Shown: one piece after another, positions 9,052-14,452 of the stretch
Layout of the letters: each line of letters opens with the position of its first letter
How positions within the stretch are numbered: the stretch's first letter is position 1
Assembly (NCBI GenBank): GCA_002305235.1
Contig: DBQL01000131.1
Location: forward strand, 10,233-26,656
Reading direction: 5' to 3'
DNA length: 16,424 nt
Source: Prevotella sp. UBA1395
Lineage (GTDB): Bacteria > Bacteroidota > Bacteroidia > Bacteroidales > Bacteroidaceae
The notes under the pieces: generated by a model
The model's input: the letters and a program-made list of their open reading frames with translations, nothing else
The model's database searches: none
Told to the model about the DNA's origin: nothing
Translations under genes and position numbers: made by a program

Positions 9052-9094
9052 GAAAAGCCGCATGCGGAGCAAACGCTCCGGCATGCGGCCTTTC
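9052..9094. terminator. Bidirectional terminator between metY and the small-gene unit
   Basis: The stem is built from CCGCATGC / GCATGCGG (9058-9065 / 9081-9088) and GGAGC / GCTCC (9066-9070 / 9075-9079), with loop AAAC and one bulged G. It continues with an A/T-rich base: AAAA before it and TTT after it. Read on plus it follows metY by 30 nt; read on minus it follows the 39-codon gene by 35 nt and ends in TTTTC. Its placement between two convergent units supports both. Confidence 0.8.
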
Positions 9095-9129
9095 AAGTAT
9101 ATATTAAAACCTATTGAGATTTCTGTTGT

Positions 9130-9249
9130 TTATGCACATCCGTAAGATCCGCCCTTGAGCAAGGCCTCACCATACAGTCGCATACATTCCATGTAGTTTT
9201 GTGCTACTTTCTTCAATGCTTTCTTCATGTTTACTACGATATTTTTCAT
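9130..9249 (-). CDS. Small cationic amphipathic protein, 39 aa, unknown function
   Basis: This ORF is too short for usual gene finding. It starts at ATG 9249 and ends TAA at 9130. The product begins MKNIVVNMKKALKKVAQNYM and ends MECMRLYGEALLKGGSYGCA (the final M of the first and first M of the second are the same residue, 20). It is Lys-rich and predicted helical over residues 4-33, with a Gly-Gly before a short tail and cysteines at 22 and 38. AAAGGAG lies 9 nt before the start, a strong Shine-Dalgarno where the large genes of this window have none. It lies 53 nt after the 29-codon gene and 35 nt before a terminator. I do not recognise the family. A secreted or signalling peptide (Gly-Gly leader-like end), membrane-active peptide or small regulator are all possible; no export or modification gene is visible nearby. 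Confidence 0.6.
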   Translation of the reverse strand: MKNIVVNMKKALKKVAQNYMECMRLYGEALLKGGSYGCA

Positions 9250-9258
9250 AACTTTGTT

Positions 9259-9265
9259 CTCCTTT
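9259..9265 (-). promoter_or_regulatory. Shine-Dalgarno of the 39-aa gene
   Basis: AAAGGAG on the minus strand, 9 nt before the ATG at 9249. This decides the start of the 39-residue ORF and is unusual in a genome where translation starts normally sit in A-rich context without this motif. Confidence 0.6.
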
Positions 9266-9302
9266 AATTAGTGGTCTACTTTTTTTTACTACTCTCTCTT
9301 TG

Positions 9303-9392
9303 TTAGCCTCTTAAACTAAACTGGTCATTACCATTGAACATCTGTGTTGCAATGAAAGCAACGACCGATAATACAATCATTAATGTTACCAT
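9303..9392 (-). CDS. Small single-span membrane peptide, 29 aa, unknown function
   Basis: From the ATG at 9392 to the TAA at 9303 the product is MVTLMIVLSVVAFIATQMF followed by NGNDQFSLRG: one hydrophobic span (residues 2-16 or so) and a short polar tail. AAAGGA lies 6 nt before the start. The frame is open further, to an ATG at 9494 (63 aa, with a Lys/Arg-rich N-terminus), but that ATG lies before the promoter's -7 box (9480-9487) and so would be outside the transcript. The short form is therefore preferred. It is first in a likely two-gene unit with the 39-residue ORF. I do not recognise the family; a membrane-anchored regulator, small-complex subunit or toxin-like peptide is possible. Existence is moderately supported and function is unknown. 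Confidence 0.55.
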   Translation of the reverse strand: MVTLMIVLSVVAFIATQMFNGNDQFSLRG

Positions 9393-9398
9393 AATACT

Positions 9399-9404
9399 TC
9401 CTTT
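9399..9404 (-). promoter_or_regulatory. Shine-Dalgarno of the 29-aa gene
   Basis: AAAGGA on the minus strand, 6 nt before the ATG at 9392. It favours this internal start over the far ATG at 9494. Confidence 0.55.
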
Positions 9405-9469
9405 CTCTTTGGGGAATCGTGTACATCCCCGGTTGTTATCCTCAATCTTTCTACCTTTAATCTTTTTCT

Positions 9470-9502
9470 TTATCCGATGCAAAGATAGGTCCATTATCCG
9501 AT
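9470..9502 (-). promoter_or_regulatory. Promoter -7 box with flanking 9-bp direct repeats (small-gene unit)
   Basis: On the minus strand TATCTTTG (9480-9487) matches the Bacteroidetes -7 consensus TAnnTTTG exactly, and transcription would begin near 9474, about 80 nt before the 29-aa gene. A well-spaced -33 TTTG is not seen (nearest ATTG is 25 bp upstream of the box), which hints at activator dependence. The 9-mer ATCGGATAA occurs at 9494-9502 and again at 9470-9478, 24 bp apart. The two copies bracket the -7 box and the presumed start site, as an operator would. Confidence 0.5.
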
Positions 9503-9548
9503 AACTCCACTACAATGCTGTCTCATTTTTACGAAATAAGGGTGTATT

Positions 9549-9604
9549 TTGACATGTGTCAAATATTGTCATGCCCGGGCTTGACGTGGGTCAATTATTG
9601 TCAT
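9549..9604. repeat. Two 24-bp tandem elements with TTGAC-N4-GTCAA dyads
   Basis: Copies at 9549-9572 and 9581-9604 match at 21 of 24 positions and have a 32-bp period, about three helical turns. Each begins with the dyad TTGAC-N4-GTCAA (ATGT or GTGG in the middle) and ends with ATTGTCAT, a further half-site. The dyad geometry (5-4-5) is that of Crp/Fnr-family operators (Fnr: TTGAT-N4-ATCAA); the assignment to that family is inferred. They lie 62-125 bp upstream of the minus-strand -7 box. A related palindrome TCAACGTTGA lies at 9618-9627. Confidence 0.6.
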
Positions 9605-9992
9605 TTGGCTACTTTTTTCAACGTTGATGAGCTTTAGGGTGTTGTGATTCGTGTTGAAAATCAATGTGTTACGCGTTAGATTTATTCTTGGACATCCATC
9701 TGGTTCCTCGTATCATCAGCATTCAAGTCTCATCATCGGCCGATGTTTCATGTTTTATGTATGTCGTTTGCAGGAGCTTTTCGATCCCTGCCTTATATAT
9801 AATATGGTATAGGCAGCCATCATTGACCTATCGACCTTATCCGCGTTTCCGCTTGTTGCTCATGGTGCATGCACAGCTTCCTGAGTATGAAATGACTGGT
9901 GACACCGGCGATACATCCACTTGGGAAAGAGAGGTGTGGGCACCCTTGTCATGATTTCACGTCGATGCCTTTTTAGGGTACATTCCGATGCG
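9605..9992. other. Non-coding stretch, no supported gene
   Basis: The 96-codon plus-strand frame at 9664-9954 has no ribosome site, hydrophobic patches of random type and no recognisable motif, so it is not called. Visible elements are the palindrome TCAACGTTGA (9618-9627), a TTGA-N3-TCAA pair (9654-9664), a near-consensus -7 box TATTCTTG (9683-9690) and an AT-rich hairpin with arms CTGCCT / AGGCAG (9788-9793 / 9811-9816). I see no tRNA, transposase remnant or conserved RNA. Confidence 0.4.
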
Positions 9993-10083
9993 TTTGCGAT
10001 TGCTATCTAATCGCGTCGCGAAAAGATAGTAATCGCGAGACGAAATGATAGTAATCGCGACGCGATTAGATAGTAATCGCAAA
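9993..10083. repeat. 29-bp inverted repeat enclosing a 22-bp-period tandem repeat
   Basis: The arms 9993-10021 and 10055-10083 are reverse complements over 29 nt apart from one G-T pair, with a 33-nt spacer. Overlapping the spacer and right arm is a tandem array with a 22-nt period: GATAGTAATCGCGA at 10025 and 10047, then GATAGTAATCGC at 10069, with 8-nt variable parts between. The second unit contains the perfect dyad TAATCGCG-A-CGCGATTA (10052-10068). No T-run follows on either strand, so it is not a simple terminator. It lies 264 bp before the HTCS start, next to AT-rich DNA (10095-10190). A multi-site operator, iteron-like element or dispersed genomic palindrome are the options. Confidence 0.75.
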
Positions 10084-10294
10084 GCCATCATGTTTAACGG
10101 TTTTGACGATAAGGTTTTTGTTTTTTATACTTATTGTGTATATGGTTAATTTATAGAGTATTATGCTTATTTGATTAATCTTTTATTGAGGTTGTTGTTG
10201 CGGTACGGGTGTTTTGGGGTGGCACATCTTGGTGCATAATGTTTCAGTGGGGTTTGGCCCTACTGTGTATCGAAAATCAAGGTCGAGATGTGTT
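10084..10294. other. AT-rich intergenic stretch before the HTCS promoter
   Basis: About the first 110 bases are clearly AT-richer than the surroundings (runs such as TTTTTGTTTTTTATAC and TTAATTTATAGAGTATTATG). The HTCS frame is open from a GTG at 10209, but the promoter lies downstream of that, so the stretch is treated as non-coding. No other gene or RNA is seen. Confidence 0.4.
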
Positions 10295-10328
10295 TTTGGT
10301 CATGTCCTATTATTTTTTATTATCTTTG
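10295..10328 (+). promoter_or_regulatory. Promoter of the HTCS gene
   Basis: TTTG (10295-10298) and TATCTTTG (10321-10328) match the Bacteroidetes -33 and -7 boxes, with a 22-bp spacer, slightly longer than usual. Transcription would start near 10335, only about 12-15 nt before the ATGs at 10347 and 10350, leaving a very short leader. This also argues against any upstream start codon. Confidence 0.6.
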
Positions 10329-10346
10329 TGGGCAAATAACAGATTG

Positions 10347-13300
10347 ATGATGAGACAACGATTGCTGATATTCTTACTGTGTATGTGTGCGGCGAGCCTG
10401 CGCTCAGGTACCATATCTTATCGTTTGCTTCGCACGATAAGCACCCCTGTGGCCGATGAGTTGCGGTGCATCTATTTCGACCGTGAGGGTATGCTGTGGA
10501 TGGGGTACGAGTCGGGGCTGCGCTCTTTTGACGGCTATCAGACCCGCACGTTTCGCTCTGATGCCTATTCGTCCATCATTTTCCCCAATAACACCGTGCT
10601 CTGCATGACCGAAGACCACGACGGCAATCTGTGGTTAGGAACACGCGATGGCGTGGTGAAGATGAACAAGCGCACTGCTGTGTTCACAACCTATCATCTC
10701 TCGTCACCTGCCGACCGCATCATCTACACCATGTTCACTTCCAAAGACGGTACGCTATGGCTTGGCACAGACGGCGGCGTGAGCCGGTATGTCAAGTCTA
10801 AAGACACCTTCTATACCTACCAGCCCGACCGTATCAACAGGGTAGACCTGCAGGGCCGTAAGTTGTCGGCGGCATGGTTCAGCGTGAAGTCGATAGCCGA
10901 AGACAGGCACGGCAACCTGTTTCTCGGCACATGGTCTACCGGATTGTTACGTTTCAAACCCTCGACCAACACCTTTGTCCAGTATCCGCAATACAACGAG
11001 ATGAACTCGGCTTACTCTCTGTTTATCGACAGCAAAGACCGGTTGTGGATTGGAACATGGGGCTATGGCATCGAACGGTTGTCGCACCCGCTCAATGTGC
11101 GCAATCCCGGATGGAAACGCTTCGAGGGTCGGGGCGAGGGCTTCGACACCTACTACCGCATCATCGAAGACCCGGTCAGCGGCAGTATATGGGCTTGTTG
11201 TCGTGAGGGAGTGAGCATTCTCGACCTGAACGACGAGGACGCGGGGTTCGGCAATTACCGCAGGCTCAGTGGCGATTGGTCTGAAGACCTGACATTTTGC
11301 AATGATATTTTTACTGACCGGCGTGGCAATATCTGGATGGGAACACTCGAAGACGGCGTGAAACATGTAGACACCCGCAAGTCGTTGTTTGACTTCCATC
11401 CCATCAACCTCAATGCCAACGCCTTTCCCGCGAGCAGTGTGAGCACGGTGTTCACCCACGATGGCCGACATATATGGCTCGGACTGCGGCCGTATGGGTT
11501 GGCGTTGTATGACACGCTGACTCATGCCACCCATATCAACGGGGCGATACCCGGCATGTCGGGCATCGACCCACAGGTGTTTCGCTCGTCGCTCTCGTCG
11601 ATTGTGCGCCGCCATAACGGTGAGATATGGATCGCGAGCGGCAGTTTTGGCGTGATCGTACTGCCACCGTCGGGCAATGCGCATGTGGTGAACACCGAGT
11701 CGCGGAGTTTTGTCTTCGACAACTATGTCAACACGCTTTATGCCGGGCGCGACGGCAGGGTGTGGGTCGGGCAACGCTCGTGTGCCAGTGTGACACGCCG
11801 TGACGGCAGCGGGCAGCGTTTGGTGTTGCGTGAGAACGGGTGGGATTTCAGCAACTGCGACGTACGCGGACTGATGGAAGACCGGGCCGGCAATATTTGG
11901 CTGTCGACCGAGAACGAGGGCATCATACGTTATTGCGATGGCAAGAGCCATCAGTACAAACCCACCAACCACAACTATCCGGTCTACGATGCCATCAACT
12001 GCTACGAAGACTCCAAGGGTAGGCTATGGGCCATCTCGAGGAGTGGGGGACTGTTCCTCTTCGATGCCCGCCACGACCGCTTCGAACCGGTAAACCGCCG
12101 GTTTCATATCGAGGGAACCTGTGCCTATGCCATCAATGAAGACCGCTTTGGCCGGCTGTGGGTAACCACCGAGAGTGCGCTGGTGAGCCTCTCCTTTACC
12201 GACGGCATGGAGATGCCCGAGGTGGTGAGTTTTTCCAAGGAAGACGGGTTGCCCTATCTCGTCTTTACGCCAAACTCCACCCATAAGTATGGCGACAAGA
12301 TCTATTTTGGCTCGCGTAACGGATTTGTATCGTTCATACCGCGTCGCGAACTCATTTCCAACCAACGAAAGGCAAACCTGATCGTGACCAACCTGTTTAT
12401 CGATGACAGGGAGTTCTATGAGTTGGATTCGACCCTGCGGGCCAAAATCACACCGCTAACCCCCCGCTATGCCCGGTCGCTCACCATTCCCGCGTCGGTG
12501 AGTAAGTTCAGTATCGAGTTCTCGCTCTTGGCTTATGCCAATCAGGAACGAAACAAATACTCGGCTTGGCTCGAGGGGTACGACAAGGATTGGCATTATA
12601 CCGGCGACGGCGTACACCGTGTGAGCTATGGCAATCTGCCCTCGGGAACTTACAAACTGCATCTCAAGGGGGCCGACAGCTATGGCAACTGGATAGAACT
12701 GCCCTATACCATCGAGGTGACCGTATTGCCGCCTTGGTATCTCACATGGTGGGCCTTGACCATTTATCTGCTCTTGGCGGCAGGGGCCGTGCTGGGATTT
12801 TTCAGGTGGTACAAGGGCTATCTCAACACCCGTCACCGGTTGCAGATGAACAGCGTGTTTACCAATATTACCCACGAACTGCTCACGCCGCTTATGGTAA
12901 TGTCTGCCTCGATCGATGACCTGCGGGCACAGGCTCCGGCTTTTGTGAGGAATTATGATATTGTGCAGAATAACATCTCCCGACTCTCACGCATGCTGCG
13001 ACAAATCCTTGAGGTGAGAAAGTCGCTTGCCGGACAGCTGAAGCTCAAGGTGAGTCATGGCAATCTGACCGAGTTTATCAGGAAAGAATGTGACAATATC
13101 TCGCCTTTAGCCTCGTCGAAAGGTCAAAAAATCATTGTGTCGGGAGCCGAGATTACCGGATATTTCGACAGGGATAAGGTTGATAAGATGATATACAACC
13201 TGTTGTCTAACGCATTGAAATACAGTAAGGAGAACGGATTAGTGAAAGTAGTGCTTGATTATAGGGAGGGCATGGCGGTCATTCAGGTTATCGACAATGG

Positions 13301-14393
13301 CATTGGGATGTCACCCAAAAAGATGAAAAATCTGTTCACCAAATTCTTTGACGGAGATTATCGGCGAGCCAACACCGAGGGTACCGGGTTGGGACTGTCG
13401 CTGACCAAGGATCTTGCAGAGCTTCACCACGGTACGGTGGAATGTGAAAGTCGGGAGAATGTGGGCACGACTTTCACGCTGACATTCCCTGTCTACAAGG
13501 CGGCATTCTCGGAAGACGAGATCGAGAATCGTGAGATGCCGCTGGATATTGCCGATATGAACGCCACCCCGCAATGGTCGTCTCCTGTCGCGGGAGAAGG
13601 CATGTCGGCCGACAAGGAATACACGATCCTCATCGTTGAGGATCATGCGGAGCTTCTCGAACTGATGGAGCGCTTCTTCGCCCAACGATATAACGTCATG
13701 ACGGCCAAGAACGGACAGCAGGCAATGGAAATGGTGAGAAAGCACGAATTGGACGTGGTCATCTCAGACGTGATGATGCCGGTGATGGATGGCATCGAAC
13801 TGACACGGCAAATCAAAGGCTCGGCCGACTATGCCTATCTGCCGGTGATACTCCTCACCGCCAAGACGAGTGAGGAAGACCGTACGAAAGGCTATGTGAT
13901 AGGGGCCGATGACTATTTGGCCAAGCCGTTCAAACTGAATGACATCGCCCTGCGGGTATCGAATATCATCGATAACCGGGAGCGCATACGGAAGCGGTTC
14001 AGGTCGTCGGAGGTCTACGATGTTACCGACGACTATCTGCCTTCGCCCGATGAAGAGTTCCTGCAGAAAGCCATCAACTGTGTGAGGGAACATCTTACCG
14101 ATTACGACCGAGAGGCTTTCGCGAGGGATATGTGCGTGTCTTCTTCGACGCTATATAACAAGCTGAGGGCACTGACCGGGCAAAACATCACCTCGTTCAT
14201 GATGTCGGTGCGCATCAAGGAGGCCTGTCGCATAGCCCGACAAGAGCCAAATATCCTCGTCAGCGAGCTGGCTGTAAGGGTTGGTTTGGGTACGCCCAAA
14301 TATTTTGCCAAATGTTTTAAGGAGGAATTAGGTATCTCCCCGAGCGAATATCTCAAGAATATAGCCGAGGAAGCCAGTGGCACGTCGGAGTAG
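10347..14393 (+). CDS. Hybrid two-component system sensor/regulator (HTCS, AraC output)
   Basis: A 1348-residue one-protein signalling chain of the Bacteroidetes HTCS type: a periplasmic sensor binds a glycan breakdown product and the cytoplasmic part activates polysaccharide-utilisation genes. The frame is open from 10209, but the tandem ATGs at 10347/10350 are chosen because they follow the promoter and give a signal peptide (MMRQRLLIFLLCMCAAS). Residues about 30-650 hold repeated beta-propeller blades (DREGMLWMGYESG, DHDGNLWLGTRDG, DRRGNIWMGT and others). A Y_Y_Y domain lies at about 720-790 and a membrane span at 797-822. HisKA follows with His843 in THELLTPL; the ATPase has Asn955, DNGIGM at 983 and GTGLGL at 1012. 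The receiver has Glu1098/Asp1099, phospho-acceptor Asp1141 and Lys1193. An AraC-type double HTH ends the protein (about 1250-1345). All key residues are intact. The target operon is unproven; the SusCD operon upstream is the nearest candidate. Confidence 0.95.
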   Translation: MMRQRLLIFLLCMCAASLRSGTISYRLLRTISTPVADELRCIYFDREGMLWMGYESGLRSFDGYQTRTFRSDAYSSIIFPNNTVLCMTEDHDGNLWLGTRDGVVKMNKRTAVFTTYHLSSPADRIIYTMFTSKDGTLWLGTDGGVSRYVKSKDTFYTYQPDRINRVDLQGRKLSAAWFSVKSIAEDRHGNLFLGTWSTGLLRFKPSTNTFVQYPQYNEMNSAYSLFIDSKDRLWIGTWGYGIERLSHPLNVRNPGWKRFEGRGEGFDTYYRIIEDPVSGSIWACCREGVSILDLNDEDAGFGNYRRLSGDWSEDLTFCNDIFTDRRGNIWMGTLEDGVKHVDTRKSLFDFHPINLNANAFPASSVSTVFTHDGRHIWLGLRPYGLALYDTLTHATHINGAIPGMSGIDPQVFRSSLSSIVRRHNGEIWIASGSFGVIVLPPSGNAHVVNTESRSFVFDNYVNTLYAGRDGRVWVGQRSCASVTRRDGSGQRLVLRENGWDFSNCDVRGLMEDRAGNIWLSTENEGIIRYCDGKSHQYKPTNHNYPVYDAINCYEDSKGRLWAISRSGGLFLFDARHDRFEPVNRRFHIEGTCAYAINEDRFGRLWVTTESALVSLSFTDGMEMPEVVSFSKEDGLPYLVFTPNSTHKYGDKIYFGSRNGFVSFIPRRELISNQRKANLIVTNLFIDDREFYELDSTLRAKITPLTPRYARSLTIPASVSKFSIEFSLLAYANQERNKYSAWLEGYDKDWHYTGDGVHRVSYGNLPSGTYKLHLKGADSYGNWIELPYTIEVTVLPPWYLTWWALTIYLLLAAGAVLGFFRWYKGYLNTRHRLQMNSVFTNITHELLTPLMVMSASIDDLRAQAPAFVRNYDIVQNNISRLSRMLRQILEVRKSLAGQLKLKVSHGNLTEFIRKECDNISPLASSKGQKIIVSGAEITGYFDRDKVDKMIYNLLSNALKYSKENGLVKVVLDYREGMAVIQVIDNGIGMSPKKMKNLFTKFFDGDYRRANTEGTGLGLSLTKDLAELHHGTVECESRENVGTTFTLTFPVYKAAFSEDEIENREMPLDIADMNATPQWSSPVAGEGMSADKEYTILIVEDHAELLELMERFFAQRYNVMTAKNGQQAMEMVRKHELDVVISDVMMPVMDGIELTRQIKGSADYAYLPVILLTAKTSEEDRTKGYVIGADDYLAKPFKLNDIALRVSNIIDNRERIRKRFRSSEVYDVTDDYLPSPDEEFLQKAINCVREHLTDYDREAFARDMCVSSSTLYNKLRALTGQNITSFMMSVRIKEACRIARQEPNILVSELAVRVGLGTPKYFAKCFKEELGISPSEYLKNIAEEASGTSE

Positions 14394-14424
14394 TGAGGGC
14401 ATGGGGCAATGTGCCACGCTGCTT

Positions 14425-14434
14425 ATCACGTGAT
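14425..14434. other. 10-bp palindrome between convergent genes
   Basis: ATCACGTGAT lies in the 59-bp gap between the HTCS stop and the patatin-gene stop. It is too short, and lacks a T-run, to be a convincing terminator for either gene; I see no clear intrinsic terminator in this gap. Confidence 0.3.
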
Positions 14435-14452
14435 GCCGGCAGACAGCCGTCG

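Noticed and set aside
9393..9494. Upstream start (ATG 9494) giving a 63-residue form of the membrane peptide
   Set aside because: The extension overlaps the exact -7 box, so it would lie outside the transcript, while the internal ATG has a good Shine-Dalgarno. Kept as a lower-probability alternative.
9664..9954. 96-codon plus-strand ORF
   Set aside because: No ribosome site, no motif and an irregular composition; it looks like a chance frame in non-coding DNA.
10025..10080. Possible CRISPR array at the 22-bp-period repeat
   Set aside because: Only three units, 8-nt variable parts and no cas genes; the repeat is also part of a larger inverted repeat.
14394..14452. Intrinsic terminator between the HTCS and patatin genes
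   Set aside because: Only short palindromes (ATCACGTGAT, GGCA-ATG-TGCC) without a T-run are present.
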